64,000 bases of DNA, taken from positions 565,160-629,159 of the forward strand of contig NW_003314287.1 in the NCBI RefSeq assembly GCF_000143415.4, in the 5' to 3' direction. This document shows, one piece after another, positions 31,970-43,280 of this stretch; within the stretch, counting starts at the first letter, position 1, and each line of letters begins with the position of its first letter. The notes below the pieces were generated by a model that did not search any database, was not told the DNA's origin, and saw nothing but the letters and a program-made list of their open reading frames with translations. Both the position numbers and the translations under genes were made by a program. The stretch comes from Selaginella moellendorffii. Taxonomy: Eukaryota > Streptophyta > Lycopodiopsida > Selaginellales > Selaginellaceae.

Positions 31970-32758
31970 GTAATGAATATTCTTAATATATCCTTATAAA
32001 AGATAAACTGACTAAGATAAATAATATCATTTTAAAATTCTAATGAACTAAAATTACAATAATATATAACACTGTTCAAAACAAAAGACTAAGTTTTAAT
32101 ATAGCTAATTTTTTGTAAAAGAAATTAGTTACCTTTTTATTTTTTCTTAGAAATATTATTTAGTTTTCATTGATTTATAATTTCAAAATCAAGAATTTAT
32201 TTTTAAAGTTTTAAATTTTGAATTTTCAAGTTTTTTACTGTACCTAACAACAAAAACTTTTAATCTTTTACTTGTTAAATACAATAAAAAATAAATTGAA
32301 AATTAAAATTTTTCAACTTTTAAAACTAAAATATTAAAAATTTTAGTTGTTGAAAAAAACACTATTTTAAATTCTTCTTATCTACCCTATTTTTACCATA
32401 TAAAATAATCAAATTATCTATGCAAACAAAATTATTTAGACATAGTGCTTTCTTACAAAACTTGCATTTTAATTTTAAAGGATTATAATTTATTTTTTTC
32501 TTGAGAAACATAATTAAAGTTTATGCAATTTATTACAAATTTTAAATTCACTATATTTATCTAAGTGTTATTATGTTTTACATAACATATTCCTCTTTAA
32601 AACCCTCAACACCTTAACTTTTGATATTTACATTTTTTTAAAACATTATAATAAAAATTAAATATATTTCAATTATGATTATGTGAGTTGTTATTTATTT
32701 TTTCCTTAAAAAGGGAAATAGGTTTTTGCTATGTTTAGCTGAACATCAAGAAGTATAT
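31970..32758. repeat. AT-rich dispersed repeat, left part
   Basis: Strongly AT-rich with no gene. From about 32090 onward it is recognisably homologous to about 54460-55080 (shared landmarks include TAAAAGAAATTAG, a run of TTTCAAAAT and a TACCCTATTTTTACCAT-like segment). Its continuation, after the solo LTR, matches the continuation of the 54-55-kb copy, so the two halves were once joined. Confidence 0.55.
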
Positions 32759-33825
32759 TGTAAGCGACTAAATTTTCCATTCTACTTTAGTCATTTAACC
32801 GCACCTCCGACCAGTTGGAGGAGTCTCATTCACAACCTCCATAAGTCCAAATCAGGACTTGGGACTTGCTAGCCCCGAGAATGGCATCCATGCCACTCAA
32901 CATTTGCACTTGGTCCAAGTGCTCCACGTGTCCAATCCCATGACCGACACTCAAAGGTACCACCGACATGGCAGCCTGTTACGCTAAGGCCATGCCCAAT
33001 TACCTTTGCTACACTGGTAGTCCAATACCACTTGCATCACAGTCTTGGCTCTCCAAGACTAGGCAAACCATCTGTGAATGGTCATCTCAGATCCACTCCT
33101 TAGCATCCTTAGAAGGCCCACTGACAAGGGGAATAGCCTTCCCCAACATCCCTCTGTCAGTCCTCATTAAGTCCCTTTCTGCCCCTGGCCTTGTTTGCCA
33201 ACACTGCCACTGGATCGAAGCCCATAAGCCTGACCACTAAGTCCCACGGTCCTCTAGGACTTCCTCACCACACGACTGTGTCCTTGGTCATTACCCCAGA
33301 GGACTACTTCTCTTCCTTTCCACAGTCTGAGCCTTTGGGACAACATTTCGGACACCGTGGCCTTACACGAACCACCTGGGTACTCTCCCCGCCTTCCGCC
33401 CTTGGGTGCTCTAGCCATGGGCTTAGAGCGAGGTTCCGTTGAGCCACGCCTGGTATCCAAGTAGGTAGTGCCACCCACACTTGGATTGGGAGCATCGGCC
33501 AATCGATATCCCGAGGGAACTAAAGTCGGTTTTTAAACACTTCACCAAGCTACCCCACTTGTCAGTCTGTGTTCACTATAGTCTTGGACTTCCCAGTGGG
33601 CAGCTCATCACCCAACACTGGGTCTGGCCTTCCTGGGCCAAACTGGCCTTTCCTGGCCAAACTGGCTCCACTGGGCTCCAACCCCCACACTCTCCATACT
33701 ATACTTTTGGAACCCCCCGCCCCCCCCCCCCCCCCCCTAGGGGACGATCGCTTTGGGCTTTCACCCAACTGCCTGTATTAGTATTCAGACTCGGACTCGG
33801 ACTCGGTCCCGGATTCAGACTCAGA

Positions 33826-33868
<43 letters not shown>

Positions 33869-34427
33869 CCGGTCTCAGTTCCATCTCGGACTCCATCTCG
33901 AGTCCATCTCGGACTCCATATCAGACTTCACTTCGGGTCCGTATCGGACTCCATCTCGGACTCCATCTCAGACTCCATCTCGGACTCCATCTCAGACTCC
34001 ATCTCGGACTCTATATCAGACTCCACTTTGGGTCCATCTCGGACTCCGTCTTGGTCCATCTCGGACTCCATCTCGGGTCCATCTCAAACTCCATCTCAGA
34101 CTCCATCTCAGACTCCATCTCAGACTCCATCTCAGGTCCATTTTGGACTCTTTCTCGGTCCATCTTGGACTCCATCTCGGGTCCATCTCGAACTCCATCT
34201 TGGACTCCATCTCGAACTCCGTCTCGGGTCCCTTTTTAGAGCCTCGGTTATGGCTCGCTTCGTGCTCCTTCCTCAAGCACTTTGTTGGGAGTTCCACTCC
34301 CGCTCTCGACCTTTCAAGTCGGAGCTTTTAGTCCAAACGTGTTACGCTCGTTTGGCTTTCGCTTTGGCCACTACCACATGGCACCCTTCCGGCTCCACTT
34401 TGGGGTCTAGGGATTTTGTGTCTCACA
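32759..34427 (-). mobile_element. Solo LTR, 1669 bp, with target duplication
   Basis: It begins TGTAAGCG and ends GTCTCACA. The same 5 bp, TATAT, lies on each side (32754-32758 and 34428-34432). The TGTAAGC end corresponds to the PBS-proximal end of element A's LTR, so the LTR is on the minus strand. No internal element sequence is present, so it is a product of recombination between two LTRs. It contains a C homopolymer (33718-33738) and the longest GACTC-type array in the window. Its outer (U3) part differs from that of element A, so it is a distinct subfamily. Confidence 0.8.
33782..34215. repeat. GACTC-type tandem array in the solo LTR
   Basis: About 430 bp of 6-, 12- and 18-bp units, starting as CGGTCT repeats and changing to CATCTCGGACTC repeats. 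Frames on both strands stay open because the unit length is a multiple of three. Confidence 0.85.
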
Positions 34428-34432
34428 TATAT

Positions 34433-35749
34433 ATTTGTGATTTTATAGGTGAATGAATGCTGATTATTATCATCACTTTTATTTTAATTATCAATTTTAT
34501 AATGTTTTAATCACTTTTAACTATATTTATCAACTCTTTTACCACTAATTTTACTAGAAACCTATTTTTATTATTTTTCTAAAATTGATAAAGTTTTCTA
34601 AAATTAATTTTATTTTATGATTTTAGTTTGAAAATATCTTTTATTTTCTTTTTAGATTTCAAACATAAAGGAAAGTTCTCAATATACATTTTTTGCTTAA
34701 AACTATATTTTACATTTCTTAGAAACCTTTAAACTTAAATGTTTAATTAAAATTAACCATAGAATAGAAAGAATGTTCTTTGTCAAATATGATTAAATAA
34801 CACATGAACAATTATATATGGTTATATAAGAAAAATAATTATATGTTTCATTATATGTTATTAAAGTTAACATTTTTATTGTAATATTATATATATTATT
34901 TCTATATTTATAAATAAATATTATTTCTTGAATTTTTTTCATCTTTGGTTAGTTTTATTCACCCAACCACAAGAAAAATCATTTATTGATACTGTGCAAC
35001 ATCTTGCAAAAAGATTTAATATGAAAAGAATTAAAATAAAGGTGTTAAAGGGTTTTGAGACACAATCTTAAAAATATTATTATTTGTGACATAATGTATA
35101 AAGTATTAAATTAAAATTAAATTTTATTATAGAGTGTATAAACAATTGTAACCTCCATGAATCAACAGAAGTTAAAATGTTATCTTTATCAATAACACCA
35201 AATAATGTTTTTGTGCTAGAATCCACTTTCACCTTCTTTTCAGAAGAGGATAAGTAATTTTAAATGACATTGTGTGAATTTCACTGATATTTCTTTTTGC
35301 CATAAAAAATTGAGAATTTTAATTGTTAAAAAGGACATTATTTCTTGAATTTTTTTTCCATCTTTCCAAATCACTAATTATCATTTGTGTCAAAAAACAA
35401 TTCCCAATTATGCTAAAATGTGCATAAGAAATTTTTCTCAAAATTCTGGAGTCTATGTGACATCCTCTTCATGCTTCCTCTAACAACAATGTCAGCATGG
35501 TAGACAAGGAGTGATCAAACTGGTTATAGATCAATATATACTCATTGTGTTTAAACGAAATCTACAAATTAGAAGTGGGAATGCTTGCAGCATTTGCCCC
35601 CTTTGGGCAAATTCTACAGTGGTGCATACTTTTAAGGCATTTGCCATGAGCTTTAACCCCCAGAGATGCAACCATCAACAATATGGCCTGAGTGCCATGC
35701 AAATGCACACAAGGTAAAACACAAAGAAGTTACCCCACGTGGCCCACAG
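34433..35749. repeat. AT-rich dispersed repeat, right part, then intergenic
   Basis: 34480 to about 34770 matches 55150-55345 (both carry ATCAACTCTTTTAC, a stretch like TTTTAGTTTGAAAA and TTAAATGTTTAATTAA). Beyond about 35400 the sequence becomes mixed and forms the 3' flank of the minus-strand PPR gene. No gene is seen. Confidence 0.5.
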
Positions 35750-38104
35750 CTAGCTAAACATTGCTTTGTCCCTCATGGCCCCAATCTCCTCTTGTTCCCT
35801 CCTCAGCCCCAGGCCCCCATAGATATTCCCCATGAGCACGTACGCAGACTCGGCCCGTGCATCCAGTGCCACCACCCGATCAAACGCGAGCTTCCCCAGC
35901 ACCGCATTTCCCCACTTGTGGCACGCCCCCAGCACCGTTGTCCAAGTTACCACCGTCGCCTCAAACGGCATCTCCTTGGCCAGCTTCACTGCCTCCACCA
36001 CCCGGTTGGCCCGCCCCAGCATGTCCACCACGCAATGGTAGTGCTCCACGCCCGGAGTCACGCCATACCGCGGCGCCATCGATTCGAAGTAGGACAGCCC
36101 TTTCTCCACCAGGCCACCGTGGCTGCACGCTGTGAGAACGGACAGGAAGGTGACGCCGTCTGGCGGTATGCCGCTGGCACGCATCTTCTCCAGCGCCGCA
36201 AACGCCTCGTCCGTGGAGCCGTGGCAGCTATAGCCGGAGATGAGCGCGCTCCATGCCACCAGGCTCTTGCTCTCGAGCGCGGAGAAGACCGCCTCGGCCT
36301 CGTCCATGCAGCCACACTTTGCGTAGAAGTCCACCAGCGTGTTGGCGAGGAAGGCGTCCGTGTGGAAGCCGGCGTCTCGGGCCTGCGAGTGGATCCTCCG
36401 CCCGACCTCCAGCGCCCCCAGCCGGGTGCAAGCGATGAGCACCGCCACGAACGTCCGCGCGTTTGGTCTCAGCCAGGAGGTATCGACGTGTTCGTCGCTG
36501 CTAGCCAAAGGAGTGATGGCCCCGGTGGTGCTCGTGCTCGTCATCCGGAAGAAGAGGTCCACGGCCAGGCCGTTGAGTCCGTTGTCGCTGTAGCCGAGTA
36601 TGAGCGCCGTCCAGGAAACCACGTCGTGGCGCTGCATCCGATCGAATACTCTCCGGGAGTCGAGCATGCTGCCGCACTTGGCGTACGCATCCACCAGCGT
36701 GTTGCCGAAGAAGATCTGGCACTCGCCTTCCTCCCTGGTCACCCGAGAGTGGAGAGACATGACCTTGTCCAGACACCGGAGGTTCAGCGGCATTGTCAGG
36801 TTGATGTTGCTGCTGCCTTGCTGCTCCTGCGAGGCCAAACTCCCGCAAGCCACCAGCGCGGATATGAAGCTGCGGACGTTTGGCTTGCAGCCACTGGCTT
36901 CCATTGCGTCAAAAGCCTCCACAGCTTTCTCAGGCTGGCCGTTTTCAGCGTATCCCAGAACGAGTGTGTTCCACAACACTGCATCCTGACGATGGCTCTT
37001 GTCGAAGACGCGCTGCGAGTCGTCCATGCTCCCGCACTTGGCATACATGTCAATCAGAGTCCCTGCTACGTAGCTGTCCCTGTCATATCCAGAGCTTGCA
37101 GCTCGAGAGTGTAAGTCCCGTCCTCTCTCCAGGCATTTCTGTTTCACAGGCTTCCCGTCGACCACCACCGCTGTTTCCTTGTCTGCCAGGCTCGCGCATG
37201 CCACTAGAGCAGCGACGTAAGCCTGCGAGTCCCGTTCGAGGTCCATGCTCTCGAAAACTTCCAAAGCCAGCTCGACTTCCCCGTTCTCTACGTAGCCCAG
37301 GATCAGAGAGTTCCACGAAACGACGTCGTGAGATACCATCCTGTCGAAAGTCGCACGGGAATCCAGCATACTCCCACACTTGGCGTACATATCGACCAGT
37401 GTACTTGTCAAGAAGATCCTGGAGCCATAACCGGACTTTTCAGCCTGTGAGTGAAGAGCCATTCCCCTCTCCAGACTGTTCACTTTCACTGCTCCTGTGC
37501 CAATATTCCTGCCCAGTTCACTCGCCGCCAAGCTCGCGCATGCTGTTGCGGCAGCTACAAACGTCAAGTCGTCGGGTGCACAGTCCATTTTCGAGAAGAG
37601 CTCCCAGGCCATATCGCTCTTTCCATTCGTCACGTACCCCTTGATGAGACTATTCCAAGTTGCCGCATCTCGAGCTTGCATGCTGTCGAAGACCTGCTTC
37701 GCATCGACCAGGCTCCCACACTTGGCATACATGTTGACCAGGCTGTTAGTTACGTAAGGATTTGAGTAATGTCCGCTGCCAATGCCATTCAAATGAAGGG
37801 CCTTACCAAGTTCCAGCTCCTTGGAGTTACTGGATGCTTTGAGAGCGGTGAGCAAAACGTTTACCTTCAGCTGTATTCCGCAATGGTTGTTCCTTAGTTC
37901 CAGTTCCACAAAACTCCATTGATCCATTTTGGCCAACATCTGCATCTGCCAAGAAAAACAATCAGAACAAAAAGAATGAAGCAAAAGACAGCGAACTGGC
38001 CTTGTTGGGTCGATCAAGTGTCCAGAATGTCTGACTCGTACACCGGCGCTCGAAACAGCAGCATCTACGGGTAGCGAGTTTTCTGACTGACATGAGGCTT
38101 CCAT
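35750..38104 (-). CDS. PPR protein of the PLS/E class without DYW
   Basis: A 784-residue intronless gene. PLS repeats run from about residue 75 to 700 (for example DAATWNSLIKGYVTNGK, DVVSWTALILGYSDNGL, SLVAWSALISGYSCHGS), followed by an E-type region (YHCVVDMLGRANRVVEA, YVLMGNIYGGLGLRREQ) and an end at KAMFS. No deaminase domain is present. It is expected in plastids or mitochondria as an RNA-binding factor. Three repeats contain the same kind of extra block seen in the gene at 22964 (for example VDGKPVKQKCLERGRDLHSRA). An alternative start at Met near 37927 would shorten the N-terminus. The codons are GC-rich. Confidence 0.9.
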   Translation of the reverse strand: MEASCQSENSLPVDAAVSSAGVRVRHSGHLIDPTRPVRCLLLHSFCSDCFSWQMQMLAKMDQWSFVELELRNNHCGIQLKVNVLLTALKASSNSKELELGKALHLNGIGSGHYSNPYVTNSLVNMYAKCGSLVDAKQVFDSMQARDAATWNSLIKGYVTNGKSDMAWELFSKMDCAPDDLTFVAAATACASLAASELGRNIGTGAVKVNSLERGMALHSQAEKSGYGSRIFLTSTLVDMYAKCGSMLDSRATFDRMVSHDVVSWNSLILGYVENGEVELALEVFESMDLERDSQAYVAALVACASLADKETAVVVDGKPVKQKCLERGRDLHSRAASSGYDRDSYVAGTLIDMYAKCGSMDDSQRVFDKSHRQDAVLWNTLVLGYAENGQPEKAVEAFDAMEASGCKPNVRSFISALVACGSLASQEQQGSSNINLTMPLNLRCLDKVMSLHSRVTREEGECQIFFGNTLVDAYAKCGSMLDSRRVFDRMQRHDVVSWTALILGYSDNGLNGLAVDLFFRMTSTSTTGAITPLASSDEHVDTSWLRPNARTFVAVLIACTRLGALEVGRRIHSQARDAGFHTDAFLANTLVDFYAKCGCMDEAEAVFSALESKSLVAWSALISGYSCHGSTDEAFAALEKMRASGIPPDGVTFLSVLTACSHGGLVEKGLSYFESMAPRYGVTPGVEHYHCVVDMLGRANRVVEAVKLAKEMPFEATVVTWTTVLGACHKWGNAVLGKLAFDRVVALDARAESAYVLMGNIYGGLGLRREQEEIGAMRDKAMFS

Positions 38105-38233
38105 CTGGAAAACGCTTCAAGCTCAACTACCTACAGCATACCTCTGGCTTCCATTTTTAGGGATTAGGCAAACGACGCAGGCAGATGAAAAAAACGCATT
38201 CCCTTCCACCACTATTTACAACAGAACAAAGTA

Positions 38234-40803
38234 CTAGCACCAACATTGTACCTTCTTCTGCAATTTCGGGAAAGATGTCAAGCGTACAGACAAATCAAAA
38301 CGAGCACTTCCTTACCATCCACTTCAAATCCTTGAGCCGCTCTAAAGCCTCTAGAAGTTCGGTCTGTTTTACCAGTACGTCGCCCAAAGTCTGCATCAAG
38401 CAAGTGAGTATTCGACTGCAAAAACAATTTAAAAACTCGAGCTAAACCTTCTTAGTTTCCGCGACGTCCGCTTCCAGCGTCTTGATGCGTTCTGCAGCTA
38501 GCTCCTGCTTTGGAGGAAGTGTCGCCAAAGGCAAACTGCTTAGTTCTGTCAGCTTTTTCTCCAAGTCTTCCACTCGAGAATTAAGGACGACAGAAACGTT
38601 GGGCCCTTTCGTCACGTTTTGAGGTTCAGCAGGTGTGACTGGCCGAGGGCTCTCTTGTAATTGCTGCTCCCTCCAAATCAACCGTCGAAAAAAGCTTAAG
38701 ATTCCCATAAAAAACCCGACTAAAACTGAAACAAAGCTGTCACTATCTGTAAAATGTTGAGGTTCATCAGCTAGTAGCATACGCAGACATGTAAGACGTA
38801 CCTCTTTTTCGAGCTGGTAATGCTCTTTTTGGCACCATGTTTTGCTGAGTTTCGTTGCTCTCCGGTGTAGACTTCTGAACCTTACTGTCGTCTATTGTAG
38901 TGCTTTCGGTTTGTTGTTCGGAGGAAGAAGTCCCAGTCGCTGGTGAATCTACGATCTTGTCTACCACCACAACATCATCTGTTCCTAAGTTCCTTGCAAT
39001 GCCGTCTATCTGTCATAAAATTAAGAACAGGAGTTAGATGAACCAACAATGAAATGGGATACAAAGGTACTATACTTCTTCCTGGACGGGCTGCATTCGC
39101 GATGTTTCTGCGAGCGTCTGCGTCGAGGACCCGACTACCTCGCCGGGGGGTGCATCACTCTCGCCGGTCTAAAGAGCAAAAGCTCAAAACCTTCCGACAG
39201 AAACAAGGTGTTTTTCTACCTGAGAATTTATGCTGACAACCTGTCTTGAATACTTTGCCTTGCCAATCATTACCGCCTGGAAAAGGACTAATAGAACTTC
39301 ACGGGCGTGCTTGCCAACTTAAAACTTACCTTCAATAACTCTGGATCCTTCCAAGGTCCTTTATCAGATCTCATACATCCTCCTTCTCCAGGACATGTGC
39401 ACGTACCACCTATAAACTCTGGCAGCTGACTGTATGAAGAAAACACGTCAAATTTATGCATACAATCATGTTTCACATATTACCTTGCATCCACCACTTC
39501 CAGGAGATTTGGCTGGTACTTGTATCCTAGAACCTGGAAAGTAACAACGTTTCTGCGGGCGTAACCAGTAAGTTTTATCTCACAGTGATTTTAGAAGTCG
39601 TTTTGGGATCTAGGAACCCCTTCACTGTGTTCCATAACAGCCTGAATCCAGCACCAGCATTGATAATAAAAAGCTTGTGCAAAGTCTGCAACAATCAAAA
39701 TGTTTCTTTTCAGCACAAAACTAAAGGCAACAGACTTACTTCCGGGTAGTTATCCCCATCAACTTTCTGAATTCTTATAATAAGGTCCCGTGCAGTCTTA
39801 CTGAAATTTTTGAGACCCTGCAAGACAAGTGGATTACCTAAGAGACTAGAAAGAAAAATTCCAAACCCATACCACACCAGAAACATCCAGAATCGTTGTT
39901 CCGGAGTCAATGTGCCGTTTAACTGCAAGCGAGCATGCCGGGAACTTGATTCTCAAAAGCTTCTCAAACTCCTGAACATGATACTTCAAGTATCTGTCCA
40001 ATGTTGTCACCTGCATCAATTTGTTGGGCTCAACCTTTCCCAAGCGCTCGATGTAAATGGGCCTCCCTTCTTTGTCAACCCCATGGTGACCTTGAGGATA
40101 GTATTTTTTCACTTCCTCGATCTCACCAAACTCGAAATCCTGTACACAAACGAAGTTTTCCTCACAGTAACAAAAAGATATACAATGAGATATCATTTAC
40201 CTCCCCAATGGTGTCCACCCCGTTCTCCGCTCGCCACTGCAGCATATTTGACCACATCAGTTTAGCCTTGTCAATATCAAGTCCACGAGCACGCAAGAAC
40301 CTGAAGGATTAACATTAGAACTATACAAAAATTCGAAAACCATCCATCGCAAGCATTAGAGTATACGAGTACCTTCGCAGCTCGTGATAGTCGTCATGGC
40401 TTTCGGGAAGTAAATTCTCGGACACCAGTGTAGTTCTAAAAGTTTGCACGATGACTTGCTCCTCAACGTCGCGGATGTCCTGGATGGGAATGGACTGCCT
40501 CCGATCAAAGATTTTAGACCTCCTCTTGAGTGCTTGCTTGAGCTTGGACGAAGCGATGATAGCCTTGAGCGCGGCCTTCCTCCTGCCCTTCTTGCTGCCA
40601 CTGCTGTTATGCTTCTCCAACCTCGGAGAGGTCAATCCGCTGCTACTCCGGGCAGGCTCTCGCGCATCCTCCAGCGCCGGAGGAGGCGGCTTCATTGAGC
40701 TAGAGGGGACATCTAAACGACGAAGCAACATTTCACCCCAAGATCCAATGCAAGAAAAGAAATCCCTACCTTGAGATTGCGATTGCGCCCGTGGTTCCTC
40801 CAT
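38234..40803 (-). CDS. SEC14-nodulin phosphatidylinositol transfer protein
   Basis: I assembled 14 exons: 40803-40770, 40712-40373, 40300-40201, 40139-39873, 39817-39740, 39685-39584, 39533-39484, 39429-39330, 39276-39220, 39168-39076, 39009-38802, 38746-38448, 38390-38316 and 38257-38234. All have GT-AG ends and keep one frame of 608 residues. A basic N-terminus leads to the CRAL-TRIO N-domain ([35 protein letters not shown]). The SEC14 fold covers about 159-345 ([62 protein letters not shown]). The C-terminal nodulin-like part has a hydrophobic segment (about 480-496) and a coiled coil. Such proteins exchange phosphatidylinositol and phosphatidylcholine and organise phosphoinositide signalling at membranes in polarised growth. 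The last two exons are the least certain; reading through the last intron would end after VRKCSF. Confidence 0.88.
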
Positions 40804-41091
40804 ATTACGAAGAACTCATCGCCGCGAGGGGGGCATCCCTGGACAAAGGAGACGAAGAATCTAGGCGCCAGGAGCTATGATCGGGCGAGCACAACGAGAT
40901 TGTTCCAACGAACCGGAAGAGCCAGCGCGATCATCATCCGTTTCCAGCGACATGGAAACTAAGCGGCATTTGTTCTGCCCTATTCCCCCGCAATCGTACA
41001 AGACTTGCGGCGAGCCGTCGGGTACCAACAGCCCAAAAAGCGCCACGTCACCGGCGTGTCGACCGTTATGTTTTGTGAATTAGGGTTCTTT

Positions 41092-41512
41092 GCGCCAATC
41101 ACTGCGTCAAGCAAATCGATGCATCCAATTCCTCTGCAAAAAATGCTTGGGCGCCTCGGTGGGCGCGGCAGATCATGGCAGGGACCATTCTCCTTTCTCA
41201 GCAGCGATCTTTCAAATGCCAAGCCTCGGATCGTGGAGTTTGCCCTTTGTGGGCGGGAACCACAAAATCTTTTTGACACAATTCAAGAACGCGATCTAAT
41301 AGCTTGTATTGTAATGCTCACAGCGCTCACAGCTTTTTACGCCTTGAGGAGGGCCTTGGGAAGAAATCGCTGAAAGAGATCGTCTTGCCTGGACTGCCAT
41401 GGTTGCTGCAAATGCCGGAAGGTAGACTGGAAAAGCACGCAAGATGTTTAATCAAATGCTTCTCCACGTCAAAGCAGCAGGCCGCGTGTTCGATTCCAAG
41501 ACCACATGGAAA
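41092..41512 (+). pseudogene. PPR pseudogene related to the gene at 43281
   Basis: Nucleotide homology to 43386-43930 is clear in blocks: the first repeat (TTTGGGCGCCT region), the TCTTGGATCGTGGA-like region, the ACGATGCAAGAACGCGATCT region and the TGGACTGCCATG region. Several internal deletions and frameshifts remove parts of repeats. It lies 100 bp upstream of the P450 at 41612, while the intact relative starts 98 bp downstream of that P450. Confidence 0.75.
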
Positions 41513-41611
41513 AATTTCGATGATCCGCGCTTCCTCAGCTTTCACATCGATCTGGTAAGCTCGTGCAAAATTCGTCATAAATTTGCCATTCTTTTCCTCC
41601 GCTCCTTTCAT

Positions 41612-43182
41612 ATGGATGTGTTCACAGCTTCCATCCTGCTCATCTTGATCTTGCTTCCACTTCTCGGATTCTACTTTCGCCAGTCATGGCTCAAGCCGCC
41701 CTTGCCACCATCGCCATCTTCCGGCCTGCCGCTAATTGGCCATCTCCATCTCCTGGGCAAACTCCCTCACCAATCTTTCCAAGCACTGGCCGAGAAGCAC
41801 GGCCCCATTTTCTCGCTGCGATTCGGCTTTCGCCATGCCGTGGTCATCTCCAGCACCGATCTGGCGAAAGAGGTACTCAGGGTTCACGACGCAACGTTCG
41901 CTTCCAGGCCTTCCAACGTCGGAATGAACATTGGGTTCTACAAATACCTCATGGGAGGAGCACCGTATGGCGATTTATGGAAGCAGCTGAGGAGGCTCTA
42001 CAGCGTGGAGCTCCTCACCTCGAAAAGAATCGATTCCTTCCTCCCGCTGCGCTTGGAGGAGCTCTCTCTCATGCTGTCAGGCTTAGCAAGAGCACACGAG
42101 AGGAATGAGGCCGTGGACATGAGGAACCTCTTGACATGCTTCACCTTCAACACCATCACCCGGATCTTGATGAACAAGAGGTACTTCCAGCACCAAGGAG
42201 AGGAGTTGCACGGCATTGATTCGAGCGAGGCCAGCGTCTTCAAGGCCATCCTGGTGGAGCTGTCCGAGACCGCTCTACAGTTTCGCATAAGCGCGCTGCT
42301 CCCTTCCTACCTCAGGTGGATCGACTGGAGCGTCTACTGGATCCGGAGGCTACACGCGAAGCAGGATCAGTTCCTGCAAAAGATCATCGACGAGCATAAG
42401 AACGAGAAGAACACATCGACGTCAAGCAAAGACATCATGGATATGATGCTGGGGCTTCTGGCGGAGGACCCGCGAGGAGAAGACATAGTGAAAGCTGCCA
42501 TGACAGTAAGCCACTGTTAGTCGAATGCCTAGAGCTTGATGGATTTACTTGGCGTGCGCAGGAGCTTGTATCGGGCGGGACTGATACATCCGCGACGGTG
42601 ATCGAGTGGGCCTTGGCAGAGATCCTTCACCGTGCTCCGCGCGTCTTGGGCAAAGCACACGACGAGCTCGACGCCGTGGTTGGACGCTCCCGGATGGTGG
42701 ACGAGGCCGACCTTCCGCGCTTGCCTTATCTCCAAGCCATTATCAAGGAAAACTTTCGACTCCATCCCCCGGCGCCACTCCTCGTCCCTCACATGCCGAC
42801 GCATGAATCCAATCTAGCGGGCTACCGAGTTCTAGGAGGAACCACCACCTTCGTCAACGTCTACGCCATCGGGAGAGATCCAGCGCTGTGGGACGAGCCC
42901 CTCGAGTTTCGTCCGGAGAGGTTCCTGGGCAGTTCCGTGGACGTCAAAGGCCAGGACTTTGAGCTGCTTCCGTTTGGCTCGGGACGAAGAGCGTGCCCGG
43001 GGATGGGGCTCGGGCTTAGAACTGTTCAGCTGGCACTCGCGAACTTGATCCACGGCTTCCACTGGAGTGCTGCCGAGGAGAATGCGCTGGAGGAAGCTGG
43101 CGGCGCTGTCATCTGGGTCAAGACGCCGCTCAAAGCCATGGCTTCTCCGCGACTTCCAGTTGAGGTGCTCGCATGGAATTGA
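41612..43182 (+). CDS. Cytochrome P450 monooxygenase, A-type (71 clan), copy 2
   Basis: Two exons, 41612-42505 and 42562-43182, with a 56-bp phase-0 intron, encode 504 residues. Landmarks: membrane anchor (DVFTASILLILILLPLLG), proline hinge (PLPPSPSSGLPLIGHLHLLG), I-helix GGTDTS (303-308), ExxR in KENFR, FRPERF and the haem loop FGSGRRACPG with Cys at about 443. It is complete. Long stretches are identical to copy 1 at 21217 (for example MRNLLTCFTFNTITRILMNK), and the intron position is the same, so they are recent paralogues. The substrate-recognition region between residues 95 and 125 differs most, which may mean a different substrate. The start was chosen at the anchor; the frame upstream is open but belongs to the pseudogene region. 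Confidence 0.93.
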
Positions 43183-43280
43183 GCATTCCACTCCTAGCCT
43201 AGAGTTGAGCATTCTAAAATCTAACCTTTCCTTGAGTCACCATTCCGTGTAGAATTCTCTTAGCGTCTTGGACCCATCCC

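Noticed and set aside
33700-34225. CRISPR-like or centromeric repeat
   Set aside because: The units are contiguous without spacers and confined to LTRs; this is a minisatellite inside a retroelement.
35666-37114. 482-residue plus-strand frame
   Set aside because: Antisense shadow of the PPR gene at 35750-38104.
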